NCBI GenBank assembly: GCA_965229935.1
Contig: CBDDKB010000002.1
Location: 2,356,001-2,420,000 of the forward strand
Direction of reading: 5' to 3'
DNA length: 64,000 nt
From: SPJN01 sp965229935
GTDB lineage: Bacteria > Pseudomonadota > Alphaproteobacteria > SPJN01
Shown here: positions 8,731 through 17,868 of the stretch, piece after piece
Position numbering within the stretch: the first letter of the stretch is position 1
Layout: each line of letters begins with the position of its first letter
Position numbers and translations under genes: made by a program
Notes under the pieces: model-generated
What the model was told of the DNA's origin: nothing
What the model saw: the letters and a program-made list of their open reading frames with translations, nothing else
Database searches by the model: none

Positions 8731-9438
8731 ATGGAACCAGAGCTTGTACAGACCACGCTGGGCGGGGGTGTGCCCGACTTTTCAGTTTTTGGTATGTTTG
8801 CTGCCGCCACCTTGGTGGTGCAGATCGTCATGTTGATGTTGCTTGGTGCCAGCATTTGGTGTTGGGCGATCATCGTTGATAAGTGGATACGATATGGGCG
8901 CGTCAAGCGCGCGGCGGAAAAGTTTGAAGAAACCTTCTGGTCGGGCAAACCGCTTGATGAGCTTTACGAGAAAATTGCCGACAAACCCTCCCACCCGATG
9001 GAAGTTTTGTTTGTGAACGCCATGCGGGAATGGAACCGTGCCTCTGGCCGGGGCGGGTTGCGGCCCAATCTGCCTGAGCGCATCCATAAGGTGATGCAGA
9101 TTACACTGATCCGCGAGATGACCGTGCTTGAACGGAATTTAAGTTTTCTTGCCACGGTTGGTTCGACCGCGCCGTTTGTTGGTCTGTTCGGGACCGTCTG
9201 GGGGATTATGAGCGCCTTTCAGGCGATTGCGATCTCAAAGAATACAACGCTTGCTGTTGTTGCCCCCGGCATTGCAGAGGCGTTGTTTGCAACAGCGCTT
9301 GGCTTGATCGCGGCTATTCCTGCAGTGATGGCCTATAACAAGTTTTCATCGGATATGAACCGCTATGCCACAAGGCTTGAAGGATTTTCAGATGAATTCG
9401 CAGGTATCCTGACCCGTCAGGTTGAGGAACAGGACTGA
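8731..9438 (+). CDS. tolQ: Tol-Pal inner-membrane motor subunit TolQ
   Basis: 235-residue inner-membrane protein of the ExbB/TolQ/MotA family, forming the proton channel that energises TolA. Three membrane spans are visible: residues about 16-46, 138-160 and 175-195. The conserved motifs LATVGSTAPFVGLFGTVWGIM and GIAEALFATALGL cover spans two and three. The start ATG at 8731 is 81 nt after ybgC. It overlaps tolR by one base (TGATG). Confidence 0.96.
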   Translation: MEPELVQTTLGGGVPDFSVFGMFAAATLVVQIVMLMLLGASIWCWAIIVDKWIRYGRVKRAAEKFEETFWSGKPLDELYEKIADKPSHPMEVLFVNAMREWNRASGRGGLRPNLPERIHKVMQITLIREMTVLERNLSFLATVGSTAPFVGLFGTVWGIMSAFQAIAISKNTTLAVVAPGIAEALFATALGLIAAIPAVMAYNKFSSDMNRYATRLEGFSDEFAGILTRQVEEQD

Positions 9439-9875
9439 TGGGAGCAGGCCCATTAAAGCAGAGCGGTAGTGCACGCGGCGGTCGTCGCGGTCATGCCCCC
9501 ATGTCTGAGATCAATGTCACCCCATTGGTTGATGTGATGTTGGTGCTGTTGATCGTGTTCATGGTTGCTGCGCCCTTGTTGACGGTTGGCGTGCCCGTGG
9601 ATTTGCCTGAAACCAAGGCTGGCCCCGTGTCAGAGGAGGTGGAGCCTTTGACAATCTCCATCACGAAGGACGGGGCGCTTTACTTGCAGGATACGAAAAT
9701 CACGCAAAAGGCGCTGATCCCTCGTGTGCAAGCTGTATTGGGGCAAAAGCCGGACACGCGTATTTATGTGCGCGGGGACGAGCAGGTCGATTACGGCAAG
9801 GTCATGGTCATTATGGGCTTGCTTAACGAAGCGGGATTTACCCGCATTGCCCTGATCACGGATCAGGATTTGTAA
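9438..9875 (+). CDS. tolR: Tol-Pal inner-membrane motor subunit TolR
   Basis: 145-residue ExbD/TolR protein with a short cytoplasmic N-terminus, one membrane span (about residues 27-50) and a periplasmic domain. The span contains INVTPLVDVMLVLLIVFM, including the conserved proton-relay Asp. The C-terminal DEQVDYGKVMVIMGLL is typical of the periplasmic dimer domain. It works with TolQ to couple the proton gradient to TolA movement at the division septum. Start overlaps the tolQ stop. Confidence 0.95.
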   Translation: MGAGPLKQSGSARGGRRGHAPMSEINVTPLVDVMLVLLIVFMVAAPLLTVGVPVDLPETKAGPVSEEVEPLTISITKDGALYLQDTKITQKALIPRVQAVLGQKPDTRIYVRGDEQVDYGKVMVIMGLLNEAGFTRIALITDQDL

Positions 9876-9902
9876 GCGCAGGCATAAGGGAGTGTTGGCC
9901 TG

Positions 9903-10754
9903 ATGCGGGCAGCCCTAATCGTTTCGGTTGTTTTGCACGTGGCGCTGATCGGCGCCACGCTTGCCAGCAATCCGTTTGACGAGAAAGAGCGGTTCGAGAT
10001 CAAGCCCGCAATTCCGGTAGAACTGGTGAAGATTGCCGACAAGACAGAAATCAAACCCGCCCCTGCCAAGAAAAAGCCAAAGCCGAAGCCGGAGCCGAAA
10101 AAGCCCGAACCAAAACCCAAGCCGAAACCGAAGCCTGAGCCGATTGCAAAGCCAAAGCCCAAGCCCGAACCGAAGCCAGAACCGAAACCCGTGCCCAAAC
10201 CGGCCCCGAAACCGAAGCCGGACCCAAAGCCTGAGCCGAAGCCTGCACCTAAACCAAAACCCAAGCCTAAACCGAAACCTGCGCCGACCAAGCCTGCAAA
10301 GCAGCCTGAATCTGATCCCTTCAGCTTTGATGATATCGAAGCACTGATCGACAAATCAAAGCCGAAGAACAAGCCCAAGCCGCAGGAACAGCAGATGGCA
10401 AAGGCTAGCGAGCAGAAATCCCGCATTGGTTCCGGGGAAAGACTGACCGTCAGCGAAGTCGATGCTATCCGGCAGCGTTTTTATCAGTGCTGGTCGGTGC
10501 CCGCTGGTGCGCGTGACGCGGAACAATTGCGCATCGTGCTGCGCATTGTGTTGAACCGCGACGGGACACTGCAACGACAGCCGCAATTGATGAGCAGCGC
10601 CCCCGCGGGGACGGATCGTGGCTTTTATCAGGTCGCGGTTGATAGTGCCGTGCGCGCTGTTCACAAATGCACGCCGTTACGCCTGCCTGCGGAAAAATAT
10701 GAAGCATGGCGGGAGATCGAGCTGACCTTTGATCCGTCGGAAATGTTGCAATGA
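9903..10754 (+). CDS. tolA: TolA-type protein with a long Lys-Pro-Glu periplasmic arm
   Basis: 283-residue TolA-like envelope-spanning protein. One N-terminal membrane span (residues about 4-20) is followed by a highly repetitive Pro-Lys-Glu region (about residues 53-140) that replaces the helical domain II of E. coli TolA. The C-terminal TolA domain (from about 185) carries a Cys in QCWSVP and one in HKCTPL that could form a disulfide. It links the inner-membrane motor to TolB and Pal. A TonB-type identity is possible from the arm alone, but the position between tolR and tolB decides it. Confidence 0.9.
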   Translation: MRAALIVSVVLHVALIGATLASNPFDEKERFEIKPAIPVELVKIADKTEIKPAPAKKKPKPKPEPKKPEPKPKPKPKPEPIAKPKPKPEPKPEPKPVPKPAPKPKPDPKPEPKPAPKPKPKPKPKPAPTKPAKQPESDPFSFDDIEALIDKSKPKNKPKPQEQQMAKASEQKSRIGSGERLTVSEVDAIRQRFYQCWSVPAGARDAEQLRIVLRIVLNRDGTLQRQPQLMSSAPAGTDRGFYQVAVDSAVRAVHKCTPLRLPAEKYEAWREIELTFDPSEMLQ

Positions 10755-10840
10755 TGGTGGGGTATGACATTGTGTGGTCACATTCTGATGAAACATCAAA
10801 TAAACGCGGCGCAGCCCAATTCGCAGTATGGAGAAAGTGG

Positions 10841-12205
10841 ATGAAAATCAACCAAGCGATGCATGTCAGGGCAGGGGTCATGGCGCTGGTGCTGACTTGT
10901 TTGGGTATTGGCGCTGTTTTATTCACTGCGATGCCCGCACAGGCCGCGCTAAAGATTGATATTACACGCGGTAATGTTGACCCTTTACCTATTGCCTTGC
11001 CCGCCCTGAATGGTCGCACCAGTTCTGATGCGCGGTTTGGGGCAGAAATCGCCTCTGTCGTGCAGGCTGATTTGTTGCGGTCGGGCCTGTTTCGGATGGT
11101 ACCGCAATCAAGCTTTATCGAGGATCCGTCAAAAATACGCGGTGCGCCGCGTTTTGGCGATTGGCGGCTGGTCGATGCCCCGGCATTGGTGACAGGCACC
11201 GCCGAAATGCAGGTTGATGGCAGGCTGAAGGTTGAGTTCCATCTGTGGGATACCTATGCGGAAAGTCAGGTCACAGGGGTTGCCTATGTGACCGAACCGC
11301 AGCACTGGCGACGTATTGCACACCTGATTTCGGATGCAATCTATGAACGACTAACCGGCGAAAAAGGCTATTTCGATACGCGCGTTGTCTATATCGCTGA
11401 ATCGGGGCCGAAAAACCGCCGTGTCAAACGGCTGGCGATCATGGATCAGGATGGCGCCAATAATCGCTATCTAACCCATGGTCAGCATTTGGTGCTGACG
11501 CCGCGCTTTTCACCTTCAACGCAGGAAATCACCTATCTGTCCTATTACCGGAACAGACCGCGCGTCTATATTTTCAATATTGAAACCGGGCAGCAGGAAA
11601 TTCTTGGCGACTTCCCGGGGATGAGCTTTGCACCGCGCTTTTCACCTGACGGCAATAAAGTCATCATGTCCCTGTCGCGTGGCGGCAATACAGATGTCTA
11701 TACGATGGATTTGCGCAGTCGCCGCCTGTCGCGCCTGACAAGTCATGTTGGGATTGATACCTCCCCCTCATACGCGCCGGATGGACAGCAAATCGTCTTT
11801 AACTCAGACCGTGGCGGTGCCCAGCAGCTTTATATAATGAATGCCAATGGGTCAGGCGTGCGGCGCATCAGCTTTGGCGATGGCCGTTATGCGACCCCGG
11901 TTTGGTCCCCCCGTGGTGACTTGATAGCCTTTACCAAGATGAAGGGTGGGAAATTCTTTATCGGCGTCATGCGTCCTGATGGCAGTGGTGAACGCTTGCT
12001 GACAGAGAGTTTTTTGGATGAAGGGCCCACCTGGTCGCCCAATGGTCGTGTTTTGATGTTTTTCCGCCAGACCCCCGATTATCGCGGCGGTGCGGGCAAA
12101 ACCTATCTTTATTCTGTTGATTTGACCGGACACAATGAACGACGGGTACCGACACCGGGCGAAGCTTCGGACCCTGCGTGGTCGCCGCTGATCAATCAGC
12201 GGTGA
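10841..12205 (+). CDS. tolB: Periplasmic beta-propeller protein TolB
   Basis: 454-residue periplasmic protein that binds Pal and TolA. A signal peptide (about residues 1-35, ending MPAQA) is followed by the TolB N-terminal domain and repeated WD40-like PD40 blades such as FSPDGNKVIMSLSRGG, YAPDGQQIVFNSDRGG and WSPNGRVLMFF. The frame is open from 10751, overlapping the tolA stop. The ATG at 10841 with GGAGAAAG upstream yields a proper signal peptide, so I chose it. Its stop lies next to a perfect 8-bp inverted repeat. Confidence 0.94.
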   Translation: MKINQAMHVRAGVMALVLTCLGIGAVLFTAMPAQAALKIDITRGNVDPLPIALPALNGRTSSDARFGAEIASVVQADLLRSGLFRMVPQSSFIEDPSKIRGAPRFGDWRLVDAPALVTGTAEMQVDGRLKVEFHLWDTYAESQVTGVAYVTEPQHWRRIAHLISDAIYERLTGEKGYFDTRVVYIAESGPKNRRVKRLAIMDQDGANNRYLTHGQHLVLTPRFSPSTQEITYLSYYRNRPRVYIFNIETGQQEILGDFPGMSFAPRFSPDGNKVIMSLSRGGNTDVYTMDLRSRRLSRLTSHVGIDTSPSYAPDGQQIVFNSDRGGAQQLYIMNANGSGVRRISFGDGRYATPVWSPRGDLIAFTKMKGGKFFIGVMRPDGSGERLLTESFLDEGPTWSPNGRVLMFFRQTPDYRGGAGKTYLYSVDLTGHNERRVPTPGEASDPAWSPLINQR

Positions 12206-12451
12206 TTTGGGTGCCATCATTGTGTCATCAAGGTGACCTAAGTGATGGAAACGACATATTTGCAGGCGCCTGATAATGAAGGGACAGTTGATAGGCGCTG
12301 TATAGACATAGGCTTAAGGGCCGGGTAATCTCGTCTTAAGGGCGAATTTTCGTTGCGTAACCTGTGGGTTTGCGCCAATTATTGTAACAATGAAGGGTGA
12401 GTGGCCCTGATTTGATTGGCCCGTTAGGGTGGTATTTGGAAGGATATAGTC

Positions 12452-13099
12452 ATGGCATTGAGCGTGACCGGCGAAATTGAACAGACAATGGCGTCCAAAC
12501 TGGTGAAAGTGGGACGTGCTAGCGTAATGGGGCTTGCCTTGTTGGCAGTTGCCGCCTGTTCCTCCGACGATGCGATGGATGACATGTCCGGTAGCAGCGG
12601 ATCAGACGTGCCGACCTATCAACAGCCGGAACAACCCAACACAGCGCCCAGCGGCAGCGTTGATCAAGGCTATCTCGATTATGACCCGCGGTCAGGTTAT
12701 GTGCGTGATGAAACCACCACCGACCCTGCAACCGAAGCGACGCAACAATCTTTGGCCCGTGATGCTGGCGATTTGATCTATTTCGCCCTTGATTCTCATG
12801 CCTTGTCAGATGATGCACAACGGACTTTGCGTCGTCAGGCATTGTGGCTGCGTCAAAATCCGCAAACCACTGTGACCATTGAAGGTCATTGCGATGAACG
12901 CGGTACACGCGACTACAACTTGGCTCTTGGCGACCGCCGGGCCAATTCAGTTCGCGATTATCTCGTCTCATTGGGTGTTCCCGCGAACCGCGTTGCCACA
13001 ACCTCTTACGGGAAAGAACGTCCGATCGCAGTCTGTTCGTCAGAGATTTGCTGGTCTAAAAACCGCCGGGCTATGACTGCTGTCAATGTGATGTTCTAG
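12452..13099 (+). CDS. pal: Peptidoglycan-associated lipoprotein Pal
   Basis: 215-residue outer-membrane lipoprotein that anchors the outer membrane to peptidoglycan and is moved by Tol at division. The signal peptide ends in the lipobox LAVAAC, with the lipidated Cys near residue 36. The C-terminal OmpA-like domain has FALDSHALSDDA, EGHCDERGTRDYNLALGDRRA and the closing YGKERPIAVC, plus a second Cys. The ATG at 12452 has GGAAGGA at a good distance; the in-frame ATG at 12488 lacks one. A 246-nt gap from tolB suggests its own promoter, and a terminator follows. Confidence 0.95.
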   Translation: MALSVTGEIEQTMASKLVKVGRASVMGLALLAVAACSSDDAMDDMSGSSGSDVPTYQQPEQPNTAPSGSVDQGYLDYDPRSGYVRDETTTDPATEATQQSLARDAGDLIYFALDSHALSDDAQRTLRRQALWLRQNPQTTVTIEGHCDERGTRDYNLALGDRRANSVRDYLVSLGVPANRVATTSYGKERPIAVCSSEICWSKNRRAMTAVNVMF

Positions 13100-13153
13100 G
13101 CCGACTGCGTTAAGTCAGCACTTGCGGCTTACCCGCAGAACCAGATAAACCAG

Positions 13154-13184
13154 ATGGGGTACGCCACATGCGTGCCCCATTTTT
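13154..13184 (+). terminator. Rho-independent terminator after pal
   Basis: ATGGGGTACGC (13154-13164) pairs with GCGTGCCCCAT (13170-13180) through 11 base pairs, one of them G-U. The loop is 5 nt and TTTT follows. It separates pal from cpoB. Confidence 0.85.
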
Positions 13185-13238
13185 ATGTGCTTTATCACAG
13201 CTAAAGTGATTATCGTTGCGTTGCTAGGAGCAAAATCC

Positions 13239-14345
13239 ATGCCCGCCATGCCTGCCATGTCTGCATCTAAACCTCTCCCCTTTTTGTCAGGACGGGGCGT
13301 CACGCGCCGCTTATCCCGCATCTCTGCCGGGCTTTTGGTGGCGGTTTGCGTGTCAGGAGGAGCAGCAGCGCAACAAGGTAGTTTTGACGATCCATTTTAT
13401 GGCAGTGGCCAAGGGCAAGGACAGGCTCAGGCACAAAATAGCGCCCAGATGAACGCACAGACAGGCGCTCGCGCTGGTGTGTCAGCGGATTTGGCAGCGC
13501 GTCTGCAATTGATGGAAGATCGGCTTTACAGGCTGGAACGTGACGTTGAAGGGTTGGTGCGCCTTGGCGGATCAGGTGCGGCAGGTCGCGGACAAGGTGG
13601 CGCGGCGATGCAGGGTGATGCTGCCGCTTCTTTAAGCTTACGCCTGTCAGCCCTTGAAAGTGAAATTGCCGGGGTTACCGGACTGATCGAAGAAATGCGC
13701 CACCTGCTGATGGTGGAGCGTGAGACCGCCCGAAAATCGCGCGAGGATTTTGAATATCGCCTCCGTGCACTTGAGGCACGGGCGGGCGGGGCCGCCAGCG
13801 GTGGCGGCGCAGCCGATGCGGGTGGCAGCCAAACACCGCCGCCTGGTGGTGGACAGGAACAGTTGCCGCCGGACGACTTGTTCGGTTCCCCCATCCCCGG
13901 TGACGGCAAAGATATGATTGCAGATGGTGGCAGGCCCACTGATGGTCCTGTCCCGATGTTGGAGCCCAAACCCCTCTATCAACGCGCGATGCAGCAACTG
14001 GCCCAGCGTGATTATGCGAATGCAGAGGGGTCTTTGACTGCCTTTATTGAACGCTATCCCGATCATGCGCTGACACCCAATGCTCAATATTGGCTGGGTG
14101 AGTCACATTATGCGCGTAATGATTATAAAAAAGCTGCTGCTGCCTTTCTTGCTGGGGTGCGTAACTATCCCAGCAGTAACAAGGCCTCTGATTCCATGTT
14201 GAAGCTGGCAATGTCTTTGAACCAGTTGGGCTTGACCAAACAGGCCTGTGGAACATTGGCTGAATTGAAAGTGCGCCACAAAAATCTATCCGCCAAAATC
14301 GCGGCACGCGTCGCCCGTGAAGAGCAGGCCATGCAGTGCCAATAA
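13239..14345 (+). CDS. cpoB: Tol-Pal-associated cell-division coordinator CpoB (YbgF)
   Basis: 368-residue periplasmic protein that coordinates peptidoglycan synthesis with outer-membrane constriction. It shows a signal peptide (to about residue 45, ending GGAAAQ) and a coiled-coil trimerisation region. A Gly/Pro-rich linker leads to C-terminal TPR repeats from about 255 (LYQRAMQQLAQRDYANAEG, AQYWLGESHYARNDYKKAA). The frame is open from 13185, but AGGAG at 13226-13230 supports the ATG at 13239. The pal-cpoB-tilS-ftsH order is standard in alphaproteobacteria. Confidence 0.92.
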   Translation: MPAMPAMSASKPLPFLSGRGVTRRLSRISAGLLVAVCVSGGAAAQQGSFDDPFYGSGQGQGQAQAQNSAQMNAQTGARAGVSADLAARLQLMEDRLYRLERDVEGLVRLGGSGAAGRGQGGAAMQGDAAASLSLRLSALESEIAGVTGLIEEMRHLLMVERETARKSREDFEYRLRALEARAGGAASGGGAADAGGSQTPPPGGGQEQLPPDDLFGSPIPGDGKDMIADGGRPTDGPVPMLEPKPLYQRAMQQLAQRDYANAEGSLTAFIERYPDHALTPNAQYWLGESHYARNDYKKAAAAFLAGVRNYPSSNKASDSMLKLAMSLNQLGLTKQACGTLAELKVRHKNLSAKIAARVAREEQAMQCQ

Positions 14346-14365
14346 GGCACTGACGGGGGCCGCGG

Positions 14366-15751
14366 GTGATGGGGCACGCGCCGCTATACAATTATTTTGC
14401 AACCCAGCTTGACGGGCTGGCACGGCAGGAATTGCTGACGCCGGGGGCGCCGATTGCGGTTGCTGTGTCGGGCGGGCCTGATTCCATGGCGCTGGCGCAA
14501 CTTTGTGTCGATTGCGCAGCCGCCCAACATCCCCTGCATATTCTGACCGTTGATCATGGCCTGCGCCCAGAGGCGAAGGACGAGGCGCAGCAGGTCTGTG
14601 ACTGGGTGGCAGGACTTGATGGCGACGTGACAGCCCATTTGATGCAGTGGCGCGCCGATCCAGAAGAAGCAGGCAATGTGCAGGAGCGGGCGCGGCTGGG
14701 CCGTTATGCTCTGATGGCTGAATGGTGTGCTGAAAACGGGGTTGCGCTGTTGATGACGGGCCATCATCAGGATGATCAGGCAGAAACCCTCTTGATGCGT
14801 TTGGGGCGTGGGTCGGGCGTCGATGGGCTAAGTGCGATGCGCGGCCGCCGGCAACTGCAAACCGCAACAGGCGATCAGGTGACACTGTTGCGTCCTTTGC
14901 TAGGTGTGCCAAAGCAGGCATTGGAACAGTTCGCCCGCGCCAAAAACCTGCCTGTTGCGGATGATCCGTCCAACAAGGCTGAAAAATATGCCCGATCACG
15001 CCACCGTGCCTTTCTGGCGGGTGATCAGGCTGCTGCCCTTGGCCTGTCGGTCCAACGGTTAACGCAAACCGCGCGCGTGATGCAGCGCGCAGCAGACGCG
15101 CTTGATGCCGCTACTGATCGCTTGGCGGGGGAGATAATCGCGGCGGAGCCTTTGGGCTATTTAAGGGTCGATCTCGCGCCCTTGTTTGAGGAGGCGGCGG
15201 AAGAATTGCGCCTGCGCCTTGTACGCCTTTTAATCAATAGTTTTCGCCCCGGCGCGTTTCCTGTGGAGGAGGAGCAGTTGCTGCGCCTGTGGCAATGGCT
15301 TGTTGGCAGGGGTGGGGATGCGCCCCGCTATACAATTCGTGGTTTGCTGTTGGAAAAGGCTGGAACAAAGGCGCAGCCGATCCTGTATGTGATGCGCGAG
15401 CCCCGTGCAATTGCCCAGCCTGTTCCGTTGGCTGCTGCGCCTTGCCTATGGGATGGTCGGTTTCAATTGAAGGCCGAAGATCAGGGGGATGATTTGTGGT
15501 GCGTTCCAGTTTCGATGTTGGGGATCAGCAAAGTGCGCGATGAACTGACGGGCGATCTGGCAGCATTGTTCGCCGCCGCCCCGCCCATGGCACGGGGCAC
15601 AATTCCCGCCCTTGCTGAACTGCGCGAGGGGAACGAGCCCAAAATGGTTCGCCTTCCCGTCGAAATGGGGCGCTTTACCCCCCATTTGCGGGCCAAAACC
15701 CCGCTAATTTTGCCCAAATCACAAAAATTTGACGGCGAATCTGTAAATTAG
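14366..15751 (+). CDS. tilS: tRNA(Ile)-lysidine synthase TilS
   Basis: 461-residue ATP-dependent ligase that adds lysine to C34 of tRNA-Ile(CAU), giving lysidine and allowing AUA decoding. The N-type ATP-pyrophosphatase P-loop VAVSGGPDSMAL lies near residues 32-43, with VDHGLRPEA and MTGHHQDDQAETLLMRLGRGSG following. The start is the GTG at 14366 or the adjacent ATG at 14369. It follows cpoB by 20 nt and precedes ftsH. The C-terminal domain is divergent, as usual for this family. Confidence 0.93.
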   Translation: MMGHAPLYNYFATQLDGLARQELLTPGAPIAVAVSGGPDSMALAQLCVDCAAAQHPLHILTVDHGLRPEAKDEAQQVCDWVAGLDGDVTAHLMQWRADPEEAGNVQERARLGRYALMAEWCAENGVALLMTGHHQDDQAETLLMRLGRGSGVDGLSAMRGRRQLQTATGDQVTLLRPLLGVPKQALEQFARAKNLPVADDPSNKAEKYARSRHRAFLAGDQAAALGLSVQRLTQTARVMQRAADALDAATDRLAGEIIAAEPLGYLRVDLAPLFEEAAEELRLRLVRLLINSFRPGAFPVEEEQLLRLWQWLVGRGGDAPRYTIRGLLLEKAGTKAQPILYVMREPRAIAQPVPLAAAPCLWDGRFQLKAEDQGDDLWCVPVSMLGISKVRDELTGDLAALFAAAPPMARGTIPALAELREGNEPKMVRLPVEMGRFTPHLRAKTPLILPKSQKFDGESVN

Positions 15752-15928
15752 CAGGCCAAAACGTCCCGATTCCGCACCATAAGCTTCCTTTCACCTTGTA
15801 TTTATGGTGAATAGACCCATCTGATTTAAAAGGGCTATGGTCAAAGGACCCATCTTCATAGGATAATTTGAAGAATGGGGCGCCACCTGTGTTTTAGATG
15901 GCGTTTGACACTGACGTAAGGACTAACC

Positions 15929-17842
15929 GTGGTGAATTTGCGGAATTTGGCAGTATGGGGGATCATCATCGCGATGGTGCTGATCCTTGTTAATCTGTGG
16001 CAGGGAAATCAAGATCGGGCGGGGGCGAACGAAATCGCCTATTCTGAGTTTCTTCGCCAAGTTGAAGCACAGGATGTGCAATCTGTCCGTATTAAGGACG
16101 AGTTTATTATCGGCGAATATCGTACAGGCGGTCAGTTCACGACCGTAGCGCCGAACGATCCCGGTCTGGTTCAGCAATTGATCAACAATAATGTGTCGGT
16201 GAAGGCCGAGGCGCAGGAAAGCGGCCCGTCTTTCTTTGGGGTATTATTATCTTGGTTCCCGATGCTGCTTTTGATCGGCGTGTGGATTTTCTTCATGCGT
16301 CAAATGCAGGGCGGCGGTAAGGGCGCGATGGGCTTTGGCAAGTCCAAGGCCAAGCTTTTGACCGAACGCCATGGCCGCGTCACCTTTGACGATGTGGCAG
16401 GCATTGATGAAGCCAAGGAAGAGCTGGAAGAAATTGTTGGCTTCCTGCGCGATCCGCAGAAATTCCAGCGCCTTGGTGGCCGCATCCCCAAAGGGGCGCT
16501 TTTGGTGGGCCCCCCCGGTACTGGTAAAACCTTGCTCGCCCGCGCCATTGCAGGTGAAGCCAATGTGCCGTTCTTTACAATTTCAGGCTCTGACTTTGTG
16601 GAAATGTTTGTCGGTGTTGGCGCAAGCCGTGTCCGTGACATGTTTGAACAGGCCAAAAAGAATGCGCCTTGCATCATCTTTATCGATGAAATCGACGCTG
16701 TGGGCCGTCATCGTGGTGCCGGTCTTGGCGGCGGCAATGACGAGCGTGAGCAGACCTTGAACCAGTTGTTGGTCGAGATGGATGGCTTTGAAGCCAATGA
16801 TGGCGTGATTTTGATCGCTGCCACCAACCGTCCCGATGTGCTGGACCCGGCACTATTGCGTCCTGGCCGGTTTGACCGTCAGGTCGTGGTGCCGAACCCG
16901 GATATTATTGGCCGTGAGAAAATCCTGAAGGTTCACATGAAAAAGGTGCCCTTGGCCCCTGATGTGGACGCCCATGTCGTGGCCCGTGGCACGCCCGGTT
17001 TCTCAGGCGCGGACCTTGCCAATCTGGTGAACGAAGCTGCCTTGCTTGCAGCACGTGTCGGTAAGCGGCTTGTGACGATGGCTGATTTTGAGGCCGCCAA
17101 GGATAAGGTCATGATGGGGGCGGAACGCCGCTCTATGGTTATGTCCGACGAAGAGAAGAAACTGACCGCCTATCATGAGGCTGGCCATGCGCTTGTTGCC
17201 TTGCACGAGCCTTTCTCTGACCCGATCCACAAGGCAACCATCATTCCGCGCGGTCGTGCGCTGGGTATGGTGATGCGCCTGCCGGAACGCGATCAACTGT
17301 CCGTTACGCGCGGTAAGATGTTAAGCGACATCGCCGTTGCCATGGGTGGCCGTATTGCTGAAGAGCTGATCTTCGGTCATGACAAAGTGACGTCAGGCGC
17401 AAGCTCAGACATTGATATGGCGACCAAGATGGCCCGTGCCATGGTCACCCAGTATGGTATGTCTGATGAGCTTGGGCCCCTTGCCTATGGCGAGAATGAA
17501 CAAGAAGTGTTCTTGGGTCATTCTGTAGCCCAGCGGCAGAATGTGTCCGAAGAAACAGCCCGCAAGATTGATTCTGAAATCCGCAAGATTGTCGAAGGTG
17601 CCTATACACGCGCCGAAACAATTTTGAAAACGGAAGAAGCCTCATTACACACTTTGGCCAAAGGCTTGCTGGAATATGAAACCCTGTCAGGCGATGACAT
17701 CAATGCACTGATCAATGGTCAGCCTGTGAATCGCGATACGCATGACAGCGGCTCAGATCAGGGCACACCTGTTGTGACAGTGCCCAAGGCTGGTCGTCGT
17801 CCCCTTGGCGGGAATGAGCCTGAGCCCCAGCCCGGGGCATAA
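15929..17842 (+). CDS. ftsH: ATP-dependent zinc metalloprotease FtsH
   Basis: 637-residue membrane-bound AAA protease for quality control and turnover of regulators such as the heat-shock sigma factor. Two N-terminal spans (about residues 5-22 and 98-118) flank a periplasmic domain. Walker A GPPGTGKT (near 193), Walker B IIFIDEID, the second region of homology and the zinc motif HEAGH (near 415) are intact. The start is GTG at 15929 or the adjacent GTG at 15932, with AAGGA upstream. The 177 nt before it hold an 8-bp inverted repeat (15775-15782 with 15802-15809), probably promoter territory. Confidence 0.97.
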   Translation: MVNLRNLAVWGIIIAMVLILVNLWQGNQDRAGANEIAYSEFLRQVEAQDVQSVRIKDEFIIGEYRTGGQFTTVAPNDPGLVQQLINNNVSVKAEAQESGPSFFGVLLSWFPMLLLIGVWIFFMRQMQGGGKGAMGFGKSKAKLLTERHGRVTFDDVAGIDEAKEELEEIVGFLRDPQKFQRLGGRIPKGALLVGPPGTGKTLLARAIAGEANVPFFTISGSDFVEMFVGVGASRVRDMFEQAKKNAPCIIFIDEIDAVGRHRGAGLGGGNDEREQTLNQLLVEMDGFEANDGVILIAATNRPDVLDPALLRPGRFDRQVVVPNPDIIGREKILKVHMKKVPLAPDVDAHVVARGTPGFSGADLANLVNEAALLAARVGKRLVTMADFEAAKDKVMMGAERRSMVMSDEEKKLTAYHEAGHALVALHEPFSDPIHKATIIPRGRALGMVMRLPERDQLSVTRGKMLSDIAVAMGGRIAEELIFGHDKVTSGASSDIDMATKMARAMVTQYGMSDELGPLAYGENEQEVFLGHSVAQRQNVSEETARKIDSEIRKIVEGAYTRAETILKTEEASLHTLAKGLLEYETLSGDDINALINGQPVNRDTHDSGSDQGTPVVTVPKAGRRPLGGNEPEPQPGA

Positions 17843-17868
17843 GGCCAGCGGATAAGGGTAGGACTTGG

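Noticed and set aside
10050..10330. Repeat array suggestive of CRISPR
   Set aside because: Units are short, uninterrupted and lie inside the tolA coding frame; there are no spacers.
9863..10426. Minus-strand Gly/Phe-rich open frame of 187 codons
   Set aside because: It is the antisense shadow of the Pro-Lys repeats of TolA; its Gly-Phe composition follows directly from them and it has no family match.
12245..12328. 27-codon frame between tolB and pal
   Set aside because: No clear ribosome-binding site at a good distance and no hydrophobic or conserved pattern; probably chance in the pal promoter region.
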